A DNA stretch of 64,000 bases. Source: Brasenia schreberi (taxonomy: Eukaryota; Streptophyta; Magnoliopsida; Nymphaeales; Cabombaceae). The stretch spans positions 36,913,501 through 36,977,500 of the forward strand of contig JAYKKT010000090.1 of NCBI GenBank assembly GCA_036023115.1. Reading direction: 5' to 3'. Below are positions 39,131-50,065 of the stretch, one piece after another. The notes under the pieces are model-generated. The model did not search any database, was not told the origin of the DNA, and saw only the letters and a list, made by a program, of their open reading frames with translations. Position 1 is the first letter of the stretch, and each line of letters starts with the position of its first letter. The translations under genes and the position numbers were made by a program.

Positions 39131-40009
39131 TTCTAATTCCACCTAACTAGCGAGAAGCCACTGTATTCTGATAGTTCACTCCCATTAGTCCAGAGGAATC
39201 CGACAACTAGTTATAGGTCCTCCACACCAAGATTATAAATTAATCCTCCTTCTTGTACTTCACTTCTCTTCCACAAGCATACCGCATAGTTATGATGAAT
39301 TTGTACTCTAGATTTTCAAACCATTAAGAGGAAATCAACCATCCCCATTCATGGTGTTCACTGAACCACCATTTAACTCACATATTGTCACTATTAAGTA
39401 TTAAGTGCTCTTTTGCAAGAAGAGTTAATTGTGAACACCTCCTTCCACACATTGAACCGAAATGGAAAGAGATTAATAGATAGCAAATATTTCTTGTTTT
39501 CCCTCCTGTACATGACAAGTACCAAGAATTGAACCTCATATTTCGGTTGATGGTCAATGAAGTGAACATCTCCAAATTATCAAAAAAAAGAAAAGACTCA
39601 CATCTATCTTTGAAATAACCAAGCATCATACTCCACTTGGATATAGCAAGATGATTTCAATGTCTAACAAACAGATGCTAGAAGATATGGCTTTCTTTCT
39701 TGAGAAGCTCCATACTTTATCATAACTTGGAATTTTGCTCATCGCTATTGGATTGGCTATTAAGAGCTTCCAGAATCTTAAGATACACGAGATCATACAA
39801 AAGATGCATGCAGCACCATGACGAAATGCCATGTTGAAAAATATAAGTGTGCATGGGCACGTGCATGCTGCATTACCCGAGATCATGAAGGACAGATCAC
39901 ATGTGTTGGTTACTGAAACCCATATGGACTGCAAAGATTGCAATATACTGAATGAGGAAGAAGTTTGAATGGACTAGTACCACAAGTCTACTAAATTCCT
40001 AATGCATAC

Positions 40010-42485
40010 ACATCTTAGGTAACTCCGCCCATGTAAGGGATCACCCTTCCCAAGCCTAGATAAAGGAGGAGGGTTGTTGTGTTAGGCTTCCGACAGCCAG
40101 CGTAAAATTTTGTCAGATTTTATAACATGGATTACAAAAATTATGAGTATTGTTTTGGGGCATCTTCGCCTAGCGACGTGCGGTAGAACCCGAATGTAGT
40201 AATAAGTAAGCAAGGGCCACTACATTTTCGCCCGAATGTAGTGAATCAATTGCAGAGAGGGTTCCCACATCATGGACGGGTGTGAGTAAAGAAGTTAATC
40301 CTACTACATTGCCGCCCGAATGTAGTGAATAATTTACAGAAAGGGTCTACGCATTTTCAATATGGATGGATGCGGGAAGTAAAGAAGCTAGTCCTAGATA
40401 ATAAGATTCATATTGGTTCTTGAAATATGAGAACATTATTCGGTAACCTAATAGAGGTGGTAGATACTATGATTCGGAGAAATATTCATATTCTATGTTT
40501 ACAAGAGACAAAGTGGGTTGGAGAAAAAGCAAAGGAGATAGAGGATACAGGTTTTAAATTATGGTACTCAGGTAAAGAAAATGCTCGAAACGGAGTTGGT
40601 ATTATCATAAATAAAGATTTAAAGGATAGTGTAGTAGACATACAACGATATGGTGACCGAATCATGACGTTGAAATTAGTGTTAGGAGCAGAGGTTTTGA
40701 ATATAGTTTGTGCTTACGCACCCCAAGTCGGACTAGAAGATAGTATAAAGACAACTTTTTGGGAAGAGTTAGATAAGGAGTTACAAAAGATTCCACAAAG
40801 AAAGATAATTTGTTTAGGAGGAGACTTAAATGGACATGTCGGTAAAGAGGCATTAGGATATCAAGGGATTCATGTAAACTTTGGTTTTGAGGATATAAGT
40901 GAGGAAGGTAGGGAGATTTTAAATTTTGCTATGGCATTTGATCTCTTTATAGTCAATACAATCTTCAAAAAATGAGACGAACATTTAATTACTTATAAGA
41001 GTGGCTTATCACAAACACAAATTGATTACCTTATTTGTAGGAAAAAAGATAGAGCGTGTTGCAAAGATTGCAAGGTAATTCCAGGAGAAAGCTTAACCAC
41101 TCAACATCGACTTTTAGTTATGGATTTACAAATAAAAAAATGGACAAAGAAGAAAAGAGTGCATCGAGCTATTCAGGCCAAATGGTGGAACCTCAAAAGC
41201 GAGAAAGAAGATATATTTAAACAGAAAGTCCTTATGGAGATGTTTGGAATTATGTTGTTACACTCTGTGACATGTGAAACAATATGGCTATACATATTAG
41301 GAAAGTGGCGAAAGATATTTTAGGGGTATCTAAGAGAGGTGTACCGACACAAAAAGAAGCTTGGTGGTGGAGTGAAGTAGTACAAAATAAAATCAAGGCA
41401 AAGAGGGCATGCTACAAATTACATTATGCTAAAAAAACTAGTGAAACTTTAGAGGCTTATAAGAAAGCAAAGAAGGAAGCGAAAAAGGTCCTGAGTGAAG
41501 CAAAAGCTAAAATTTGGGAGGACTTATATAAAAAACTCAACTCAAAAGAGGGTGAAAGAGATATTTTTAGGATAGCTAGGGCTAGAGATAAGAAAACTAA
41601 AGACCTTAATTATGTTAGATGCATAAAAGACAAGGATGAAAAAATTCTAGTGGCAAATGATGATATACGAAATAGATGGAAAAACTATTTTTATAATCTT
41701 TTTAATGAAAATAAAGGTGTTAGTATTAGCTTAGGAGAGTTAGCCAAATCAGAAAGGTATATAAACCACAATTTCTACCAACGTATTCAAAAGAATGAAG
41801 TCAAAGAGGCTCTTAAACATACGAAGGGTGGTAAATTGTTAGGACCAGATAATATTTCTATAGAAGTTTAGAAAATACTAGGAGAAATAGGAATCACTTG
41901 ACTCACAAGACTATTTAATGAAATATGAAAAAACCAAAAGATGCCCGAGGAATGGAGAGCAAGTACACTTATACCCATATATAAAAATAAGGGAGACATT
42001 CAAAATCGTGCAAATTATTGAGGTATCAAGTTAATGAGACATACTATGAAATTATGGAAAAGAATTATCGAACGTAGGTTAAGACAAGTATCAAGTACAA
42101 CAGATAACCAATTTGGATTCATGCCAGGCATATCTACTATTGAAGCGATTCACCTTTTGAGACGTCTTATGAAATATTTTAGAGCAAAAAAGAAAGACCT
42201 TCACATGATATTTATTGATCTAGAAAAAGCTTATGATAGGGTACCGAGGGAGGTTCTTTGGAGAACTTTGGAAAAAAGAGGTATCCCATTGACATATATT
42301 AACCTTATAAGAGACATGTATGATGGTGCAAAAACATGTGTGAGGATAGGCTTCTTACAGCCAATGTAAAACTTTGTTGGACTTATCTACCGTAAATTCT
42401 ATAAATTATGATAGGGCTATGTGGAAACGAAGAATCCACATAGCCGACCCCATCTAGTATGGGAAAGGGCTTAGTTGTTGTTGTA
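40010..42485 (+). mobile_element. RTE-type LINE, internally deleted and inactivated
   Basis: A 5' leader (about 40010-40426) precedes an endonuclease/reverse transcriptase frame. The AP-endonuclease reads MRTLFGNLIEVVDTMIRRNI, ILCLQETKWVGEKA, NGVGIIINKDLKD, CAYAPQVGLED and LGGDLNGHVG. After a TGA at 40973-40975 it goes on in the same frame (DEHLITYKSGLSQTQIDYLI, then TTQHRLLVMD). A frameshift near 41290 leads into the linker and reverse transcriptase: [55 protein letters not shown] and [19 protein letters not shown]. Coding stops at [10 protein letters not shown] (42369), before the FADD catalytic box. The copy ends with CATAGCCGACCCCATCTAGT, ATGGGAAAGGGCTTAG and TTGTTGTTGT. It is therefore dead from nonsense codons, a frameshift and loss of the RT 3' half. 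Target duplications are not evident. Confidence 0.85.
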
Positions 42486-42689
42486 TAAGTTGTTTAAAGA
42501 CGTGTTGTGAATTGTAGCTCAAATTAATTTCAGAAACATAATGTTTTGGTTGATCAGAACTCTTGATTTGTATCCATGAGTAATGGCCTGCCTGGGGCTG
42601 GCTGGAATGTATCAAAGTGCTAAATATGCAGCACCAAGATTTTGATTTTCTATTTAATGTTTCACTGACAGATTCCTATCCTTACAGAT
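42486..42689. other. Spacer after the LINE
   Basis: Unassigned sequence. Its right end (TCACTGACAG and then CCTATCCTTACAG at 42677-42689) looks like a pyrimidine tract plus splice acceptor. Confidence 0.4.
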
Positions 42690-42896
42690 AAGAAACTCTG
42701 CAGCCGACCAGGGTTACTTGGTTCTCTTGCAAAACGATTCTCTAGTGACGGGGGACAAATTGGAAGAGCACTTGAAGTTGTTAAAGAGACTTGCTGGGAC
42801 GGACCACTGGAAGAATCTAGACATCAGCCACTAAAAGTGCGGGAATTGGCTGGTTTAGAGATTCCTTCTCGTGCAAAGGCAACAAACTCAACATAA
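42690..42896 (+). CDS. Possible terminal coding exon of an unidentified gene
   Basis: A good acceptor-like sequence (CCTATCCTTACAG) precedes an open stretch with two readable frames. One frame contains QGYLVLLQNDSLVTGDKLEE, then HLKLLKRLAGTDHWKNLDIS, then H and a stop at about 42836. The other contains GLLGSLAKRFSSDGGQIGRA and EVVKETCWDGPLEES and stops at 42896. Either looks more protein-like in composition than the surroundings. I do not recognise a family and found no upstream exon in the preceding kilobases, which are LINE. It could be an orphan exon, a gene fragment carried by a transposon, or chance. Confidence 0.25.
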   Translation, partial: KKLCSRPGLLGSLAKRFSSDGGQIGRALEVVKETCWDGPLEESRHQPLKVRELAGLEIPSRAKATNST

Positions 42897-42984
42897 AACT
42901 AGTAAATGAATTCTTTTTGGTGATCAGAAGTGGATTTTATGTTGAAATGGCCTGTCATAATTTGTTGTGTTCATAATTTTCACT

Positions 42985-43140
42985 CAACATTGCACAGCTT
43001 TTCTGATGTGGCTGGATGGTGGTCCAACGAATGCCTTAAGGCTACAGAGCATCGCCGAGCAAATCTTGGAAAAAATCATACTCAAGTTGAAGTTCTTTGG
43101 AGGCCCCCACTCACTGATTGGGTTAAGGTAAATACGGTGC
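42985..43140 (+). mobile_element. RNase H-like fragment of a non-LTR retrotransposon
   Basis: The frame reads SFSDVAGWWSNECLKATEHR and then VEVLWRPPLTDWVKVNT. The last part is the linker and first strand of the RNase H-like domain seen in plant L1 elements and their relatives (W.PP..GWVKVNTDG). The catalytic residues that should follow are missing, since the frame soon stops. It is a short remnant. Confidence 0.45.
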
Positions 43141-46100
43141 CCCATTCGCGATCATGAGGGCTGCTGGCTTGGACGATCAATTGTGTGTGAATAGTAATGC
43201 CCTTTTCTTTTCGACACTTCGATTTTTGTTAAATATTTTATAATTAAAAATTCCATTTAAAGGATACTTTAGTGTTATGTCGCGTGTAGATTGCATGGAA
43301 CTTTGATAGGTAATTATCTTATTAGTGAATAGTTACAGAAGCTGTTTTTTTCTCATTTAGTTTCATGGGAGATTGTCAATTATATAAAATAAAAACTATA
43401 ATCACACTAATATACTAACGTGTCCCTACAACCATGATGTTCTAGATTGTCATATCCGGAAGATGTTTCCGGCATGCTCACCCTTATGATGTAGGTAACT
43501 ACCTCATGCCTGTTGCAATAATTTTCTTGTCAAAACAGGCAAACGCTTGCTTTGCTTCCTCTTCGAAGCCCCTTGTAAAGGAAAGGGATCATGCAGTATG
43601 GCAGGTTACTCTAATGACTTCAGGTACTTTGTGCAAAAAGATAGGGTTCCACTTCTTCCTTTCTACTCATGTATAACCGTTGTGGCGATTTTGCTTTTAT
43701 CACAGAGCAGATCATGTTATGGTATTCGTGATTAGGTGTGATGGCAAAGTTGGTGACGTAAACAGTGTGGTTATCGTCTTTTGCAGTTTTCAAGGGATGA
43801 TCAATCTCAAGTAGACTGCATAGTGGCTCTACTTGTATAGTTGGCTAAACAAGATCGAGCGCTTCTAGACTCTCTCTCTAGTACACACATATAGATTGGA
43901 TCTGCCCATCACGGACACATGCTCATGGCTTTCAGTTTTTTAGGTATCATGAGTACCTATGGATTTTAGGTGTCATAATAAAAATACTTCTCTCTCAAAA
44001 CTTTTAAAAATAATTGAAATTATACTCATTTCATTCAAAAGTCATGAGTGAAAATGAGATGATTGAACACATCAGACGTGAGTAAGATTCAGTTTCTCTC
44101 TCTTTATATCATGGGCATGGGGTTGGGTGTGAGTTTTTAAGTTGAAGGAACAACAGTCATGAAAATTTTAAACAATTATTGAACTATCTCATGTTAGGCA
44201 GCTTGCCTTGTGTCAATGAGCAAACGAGACAAGCCATGACAAGCAAGTGCGGAAAGCGATGAGCGACCAGCTGGCCACCCTGAGACCCCCTTCTACATCC
44301 CTTGAGAGTCTATAGTCTCTCTTTTTCAAGTCTATAATAACCCGAGGAAGTGTCTAAACAGGAAGGAACCAAATTTAATTTCTTAATATGTACACCTCTT
44401 GTGTTTCTTCATATCTTGGCTGAAAGATCATCCTTTTTTAAACTTTGGTTTGCTTTGATGCTCCATGGGAGAGCAGGCTTCATGTTTCACTATAATATAT
44501 TCTTTCGAGATGGACAGATGGAGCTTTCTTTATGGAAGCATAAAAAATAAAATAGTGCAGAATAAAACATGTTTTTGCTTTCTAGTGTTTACTTTTAATA
44601 TTAGACACGATAAAGAACAATTCCAGAGGGTAACTCATGTCAGGATAAGGCTTGGGTTTAGCGGGTAGTTGGCTTTGACAAAAAAAATGTAAGAAAAATA
44701 AAAGAAGCAAATTAAAGGCAATGAGGTCCGTGTTCAGGGGTGATCACCCAACAAAAAATTGTATTTCTCTCGAGATATTGACTGATTAACCTTTAAAAAG
44801 TTTAGTCTTTATCCTTCAGTAAGCTTTTGGATCTCAAAAATAAGGAATATTTTATTTCCTTTTTTATGGATACAAGGAATACTATATTTTCAATGCATTT
44901 CATTCTAAAACATCTTGCCAAGGATAGCATGGGGCACGATTGTAATGGAATCCCAAGATAGTACAATGTGTTCACCTAAGAACTGGCCCGCGAATATTTG
45001 GTGGCGCCAACCATGGATATGGACAGAGTTGTCCTATTTATCATTCATTCTTAAGGCAACCAGACGAATTGATGAAAATAACTCAACATTTCCCTCGGCC
45101 ACAACAGTAGAGGTGTGTGTGGTCAAGTATGGTCCGGTTCTGGGCTCACTCTTATACCAATAATAATAGGTTCATGACTTTGCAGATCCAAATGAAACTG
45201 TTGTGCGACAAAATTGATCCAAACGATACCGTTGGTAGCTTTTTTCGATTCTAAATCATGTTTTATTACCTTTTTAAAAAAAATGGCATACCCTTAATAC
45301 CAATTAGTAAAAGTATTTCTCTTATTAGTGAAATTTTGGAAAACTGAAGGAGACGTGAGACTGCGAGAAGTTTTAATCTCAGAAAATAAATATGGTTCGA
45401 CTGCGTTGTCGAGTTTCAACGTCTAAACTGTGAACCGAAACATACTAGCTCTTTCTCTTAATCTGGACCAAACCACAGGGCAGAAAATGAAGTCAAATCA
45501 GGTTTGGATTGGTTTGAATCGGGTCTTTGAGTACCCGCACAAAAGTACCCCTAGATTCATAGCTATATATTATGAGTAAAATAAAAAGTTACACATTAAA
45601 AAAAGCAGGTTACCGATGATTAAGTTTGAAGCATAGGTGGAATTCTTTTCTTTATTTCGTATTAGATTGCTCAACGTTTCGAGTCAAGTATTACTATGGC
45701 ACAAGAAGAAGCACAAGGGAAACCAAGAATTCAGGTAGCTAAACTAGTGTAATTAAGAGTTGGTTTTGCTTAATTTTCTTTGTTCTTACATATTCATGCT
45801 TTCTGATATTTTTCCATCTTTATGTCATATTAAAAGGTTGAAGACATGTAGCGTTCTATGTGTGGTTGTGCTTGTCTTGCAATATTTTGTTATAGTAATT
45901 AAATTTGTGCATAGTCATAATATCGGTTTCATTTCTACATTGTATTTTTTAATATATTCTTGTGAAATTAAAATGTCGATAATTGGTAATTGTCTATAAA
46001 CAATAAACACCTTTACATGATATGAATGTAAAACCATACTTGATTGATATATTGACTTATGACTGGTCAGCTTCGGCCTCATAGCAATGCAATGTTCTAG

Positions 46101-46328
46101 GCTGAGAGCTTAAGTTGGACCCATCACAGTGCTTGTTAGTTTGGATTAGTCTTATGACTTTCTTACACTTAAGTTGGATGAGATAGGGTTTATTCTCATT
46201 GCGTTAGGAAAGTGAATCAACACAAACCATTCCCTGTGTGCAAATTACATTATTTAAAGCACTTTATTCCAACAAAAGATGCTTTCCAAGATTAATCAGT
46301 TTGATCCTTCATTAATATTTTAACAACC
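43141..46328. other. Intergenic, no gene seen
   Basis: ORFs up to 82 codons (44915-45163) have no recognisable family, codon pattern or flanking splice context. Composition is AT-rich. I see no repeats worth listing. Confidence 0.5.
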
Positions 46329-46592
46329 AGCATTTTAGTTTGATTATTTTAATTATAGCATCTTTAACATCCAGCATTTTAGTTTGATTATTTTAATTAT
46401 ATCATCTTTAACATCCAGCATTTTAGTTTGATTATTTTAATTATATCATCTTTAACATCCAGCATTTTAGTTTGATTATTTTAGTTATATCATCTTTAAC
46501 ATCCAGCATTTTAGTTTGATTATTTTAATTATATCATCTTTAACATCCAGCATTTTAGTTTGATTATTTTAATTATATCATCTTTAACATCC
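46329..46592. repeat. 44-bp minisatellite, six copies
   Basis: The unit AGCATTTTAGTTTGATTATT...CATCTTTAACATCC is 44 bases long and starts at 46329, 46373, 46417, 46461, 46505 and 46549. Copies differ only by single bases (ATAGCATC in the first, TTAGTTAT in the fourth). It is AT-rich and non-coding. Confidence 0.95.
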
Positions 46593-46767
46593 ATATCAGC
46601 TATTCTCTTCTTATATCTAGCATTCAACATGTTTGTATAGCTCACATGTTTGGCTTCTGCCAACCCATTGTAAACAAATGTTCGTCTGAATAGATACGAC
46701 GAGGAGATGATTTATCATCTAGAAGCACACACAAATCAGACAAATCATTTCTTGGAGCATACACAAA

Positions 46768-46921
46768 CTAAAATAATTGAGCGTAGAAGGGGCATAGTTC
46801 ACTCATGGGGGTTGGTTCTCTGACACAAGCTCAAGAGTTCAACGCCCGGGTGTGCATCTGGTAGGGGTCTGACTAATCCCAGCTTGCTTTTCATAAATAA
46901 AATATAGCTAAAATAATTGAG
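46768..46921 (+). mobile_element. SINE with 14-bp target-site duplication (family C)
   Basis: CTAAAATAATTGAG occurs at 46768-46781 and at 46908-46921. The 126-base body has GGCATAGTTCACTCATGGGG (A-box-like), CAAGAGTTCAACGCCC (B-box-like), GTGTGCATCTGGTAGGGGTC, and a TCATAAATAAAAT tail. A related 3' part occurs at 48150-48235. Confidence 0.75.
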
Positions 46922-47851
46922 ACATCAAGAAGATGACATCATAGTTTGGATTTTGATGAAACAATGCATCAATAAGAAGATGAACAAGCCCGTAAATTTT
47001 CTGTGTATGAAGAAGTAAATTCATGAGCTTTTCATGTGAAATTCAAATAAAACATATCTAAACAAGGTCGAAGTATGTGATTTCTATGTCACCCAGAGGA
47101 ATCTGCCTAAAACTCCCCTTGTATGCCAACATCCCCAAGTAGAGTCCATCTAATCTTGACATAGTAGAGCAGCCAATCGGCATGTAAACTTAGAAGTGGC
47201 TCATGCACCCCATCAGCAGCTCGAACCGACATCGGTTCAGATCGAAGTGCCATTGTCGGTCACCTTCTAGCTGTGACAACCTAGATCAAAGTTCTGCTAC
47301 CAGAGCGGAGTCCGTTCAAGCTGGGGGCATGGGGTAGCTAGCCATGTGTGAAAAGATATATGCTCAATTATGAATTTCATTATCAATTACTTAAACTAAA
47401 CGTTTTTCATTTTTTAGGCCAAGAATTTGATAATAAGATCTTGAGTCAAACTTCTTGTTCTCATGGTATTATGTCATTGTGGAAGATAACTGCTTTATAT
47501 TATTTTTGTTGTAGAGAAGATAGGGGTGCAATGGTTGGAACTCTGCTAAGGAATTAAAAATCAAGTCCAACTTATTCTTTGGAACAGATATGGAATCGGG
47601 TCCAGTTACTGTAACACAATACTAAAACCAAATTTGATTCTGAGTAGAAGTTTGTTATTCAATATATAATACTGATTTCGAGTCCACATGAAGCACTGTC
47701 TCACAATCAAAGTAAATTGCATCACAACCCAATGGTAGTGACTGGTAAGTGTCTAACTAGAAAATTATCATCCTTCAAAAGGATATTCCTTGGGCTATGT
47801 TGACCCAATTCAGAATTGGATATGATTTTATGTTACCAAATCCGAATAATC
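46922..47851. other. Intergenic, no gene seen
   Basis: No recognisable gene, repeat family or regulatory pattern. Confidence 0.5.
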
Positions 47852-48034
47852 ACAACCAATGCTTGGTTGGTTCAAGTGGTTCGTCACTTGTTCCCCTTAA
47901 GCAAGGTCTTGAGTTTGAATCTTATGAATGGAGAAAATCAGCACTTGGAGAGCTCTACCCCCATACCAACCCGGCCTGAAACCAGATTAATCAGGGTCTT
48001 TTGGGCGATACAGGTGGTTTACACCAAAAAACGA
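47852..48034 (+). repeat. tRNA-derived SINE (long type)
   Basis: In order: GCTTGGTTGGTTCAAGTGGT (A-box-like), CCCCTTAAGCAAGGTCTTGA, GTTTGAATC (B-box-like), CTTGGAGAGCTCTACCCCC, CCCGGCCTGAAACCAGATTA, ATCAGGGTC, and GGTGGTTTACACCAAAAAA. This block order is that of a SINE type I know as widespread in flowering plants. Flanks ATCCGAATAA and ATCCGAGTAT may be a diverged target duplication. Confidence 0.7.
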
Positions 48035-48149
48035 TCCGAGTATTGGGTACTGATCTACTGAAATCTCTACCAACTAAAGCAAAACAAGGCTGCACAAGGA
48101 GCTGCAACTTTCTTCGCTTGGGGTCAACTCTCAAAACCTTAAATTAAGT

Positions 48150-48235
48150 TCGAGGCCAGAGACGGAGATCGGTATCCGGGCATGTGCATATCTGGTAGGG
48201 ATCTGTCTTACGTCAGATTGCCAATAAAAAAAACA
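48150..48235 (+). repeat. SINE family C 3' fragment
   Basis: CGGGCATGTGCATATCTGGT, then AGGGATCTGTCTTACG and an AATAAAAAAAA tail, similar to the right half of the SINE at 46782-46907. Confidence 0.5.
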
Positions 48236-48323
48236 GCAGAGAGAGAGAGAGAGGCTAAAAGATGCCATCAACAATTATGGCAGAGAGAGAGAGAGAGGCC
48301 AAAAGATGCCATCAGCAATTATG
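48236..48323. repeat. Two tandem 44-bp units with a (GA)n core
   Basis: The unit GCAGAGAGAGAGAGAGAGGC followed by AAAAGATGCCATCARCAATTATG occurs twice in direct succession with two base differences. It lies just after the A-rich tail of a SINE fragment. Confidence 0.85.
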
Positions 48324-48864
48324 GCCATTTTAACTGTCGGTAATATCAAAATTATTATCATCGGCGATACTACCAAAGGCGTTGGTTTCTCTCTAAGGCC
48401 ATGACCCTCTATGGTTGTCTACTAACGTTAAATTGCTGATGGTACTTTCTGCTTTTTTTCGAAGAGGCGTCTACTTCAAAGGTAAACTCCGGCAAGGATA
48501 GGACCACTGTGCCTACTTGACAATGGCTCACTGCAATTAATTAACCTGATGCGTCCGGGTAGGCAACGTGGGGCTCCTATGTTTATCACCCCCTCTGCTA
48601 TGTTGGCAGCCATTAATTGTGCAGTTACTTGGAAGGTCCTAGCTTTGGGTTTTATGTTGCCCTGGGTGTGACAGTCTCACATTCCTCGTCGCTAAAAAAG
48701 ACATGCAGTTTTCCACACAATGTCATCGGAGATTAATATTGTTGAAGATGTATCGTGTACATTACAGGCTAACAAAAGAATAACAGAGCGCCATTAAGAA
48801 TCATAGCAAGAACAAAGAGAAGGAAGACTTGCTATATGAACACTTTTAAATGAACTCTTTATAA
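48324..48864. other. Intergenic, downstream of the PMEI gene
   Basis: No gene seen. The right part should contain the 3' UTR of the minus-strand PMEI gene. Confidence 0.5.
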
Positions 48865-49479
48865 CTAGACCTGTTTTGGTATGATGGTATCTGCATAGCT
48901 GTTGACGAGTGCCAAGGAGTTGCTAGTCAGCCTCTCAATCTTCCCCATCATCATCCCAACAATAAATCTAAGGCTTCCATCGATGCCGTCGAAGCCATCC
49001 TTACATGTCTCTTCGTCGGTGAGCGCCGCACTCACCCAAGTTTGTATGTTGCTGATATGAAATCTCACATTACCAGTAGCCATATATCTGAATTCCCTCA
49101 TGGATACTTTTATCTGATAGAGAGAGTCGTCGACAGTTTCTATGCAGTCTCTCATGGCCCCTGCTTCTTTGGAACTTATGGTCTTCAATGGAATCGCCGA
49201 CATGTTCGCCAACGTCTGGTTAACATGAATTAGGCTCACGCGGAGGGCGGTGTGAGCTAGCCTTCTTGGGCTTCTGTGGATCCTGATGGCAAAGGGTTGC
49301 AGAGAATTGAAACAGAGTCTGGGATACAGAGTGACATTGCAGGATACCTTGATGAACTCTATGAAGCTCTGAGTCTGGCTGAAGGTTGTACTCCCATAAA
49401 TCGATGCCGAATTAGCTGTAGCCAAGATGGTGATCGAAAAGCTGATCACAATCAGTCTTGAGAAAGAGAGATGATTCAT
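48865..49479 (-). CDS. Pectin methylesterase inhibitor (PMEI) domain protein
   Basis: An intact single-exon gene of 204 residues. PMEIs are secreted four-helix-bundle proteins that block pectin methylesterase in the cell wall and so affect wall stiffness and growth. The N-terminus MNHLSFSRLIVISFSITILA is a typical secretion signal, probably cut near residue 25. The mature part holds the family's four cysteines: C47 and C56 in SCNVTLYPRLC (helical hairpin), C112 in RDCIETVDDS and C159 in EETCKDGF. SYADTIIP lies near the C-terminus. Length and layout fit stand-alone PMEIs (the 21-kDa-protein type), not the pro-region of a fused enzyme. The frame extends to an ATG at 49509, but a TATA box at 49532-49540 puts the transcription start about there, so the ATG at 49479 is preferred. 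Invertase inhibitors share the fold, but the YPRLC and DCIE patterns favour PMEI. Confidence 0.9.
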   Translation of the reverse strand: MNHLSFSRLIVISFSITILATANSASIYGSTTFSQTQSFIEFIKVSCNVTLYPRLCFNSLQPFAIRIHRSPRRLAHTALRVSLIHVNQTLANMSAIPLKTISSKEAGAMRDCIETVDDSLYQIKVSMREFRYMATGNVRFHISNIQTWVSAALTDEETCKDGFDGIDGSLRFIVGMMMGKIERLTSNSLALVNSYADTIIPKQV

Positions 49480-49531
49480 GGTGTTTCTCTCTTCTTCCTT
49501 TTCTTTCACACACCGAGATGAAGGATAAGGC

Positions 49532-49540
49532 TTTTATAGT
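49532..49540 (-). promoter_or_regulatory. TATA box of the PMEI gene
   Basis: Minus-strand CTATAAAAGCC lies 53-61 bases upstream of the chosen ATG (49479). It is only about 23 bases upstream of the alternative ATG (49509), which is too close for that one to lie within the transcript. Confidence 0.65.
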
Positions 49541-49821
49541 GAGATGATGCAGTTGTAGAGTGACTTTTCTATTCTGTTTTGGGGTGACGAAGGGGGACCG
49601 AAGCCGAGAATTACAAAAGAAAGTACAAATACAGAAGCAAGGCGAAACAATCCCAGAGATATTGCATAAACCAAGCCGGGAGTAAAGTATAATACCATAC
49701 GTAGAGGTCATTGTCTGCCATTTGTCCTTCGTTATCTCAGTGATGGCGGGCATGGAAAACCATACCTACTATTATTGCCTCAATTTGCTCGCGTCTTCTG
49801 GACAATGATATAGCGACATCA

Positions 49822-49950
49822 GTTTTTTTTCCACAAAAGGAGGCCGAAGCCTAACACGTACACCCACACATGCACCTCACTAAGTTGAACTCCCCACCAG
49901 CAGCAACGGCGCTAGAGCGCCCTGCCGTTGAGCTAATGCTCTTGGTGCCG
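49822..49950 (-). repeat. tRNA-derived SINE (family B), minus strand
   Basis: Minus-strand order: CGGCACCAAGAGCATTAGCT, CAACGGCAGGGCGCTC, GCCGTTGCTGCTGG, GGGGAGTTCAACTT (B-box-like), GTGTTAGGCTTCGGCCTCCT, and an A-rich tail. Confidence 0.7.
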
Positions 49951-50065
49951 ACCTCACATATTTAATTAGTAAAAAACTGGTCGTTCTTCATGTTCTCGAG
50001 TGTAATGATTATAAACATTTCAATTGAGAGTAAACTTGACATTGGATCGAATCGAATTAATAAGT

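Larger units (their letters stand above)
35352..40009. other. Intergenic region between the bZIP gene and the LINE
   Basis: The left end is bZIP 3' UTR. Otherwise no gene is recognised. It contains a CT tract (35989-36021) and a long compound CT/AT/AC tract (39036-39130). ORFs of 60-106 codons here (for example 36380-36691 minus, 38831-39136 plus) do not resemble known proteins. Confidence 0.5.

Noticed and set aside
46329..46592. CRISPR-like array
   Set aside because: The 44-bp units are back to back with no spacers, and this is plant nuclear DNA. It is a minisatellite.
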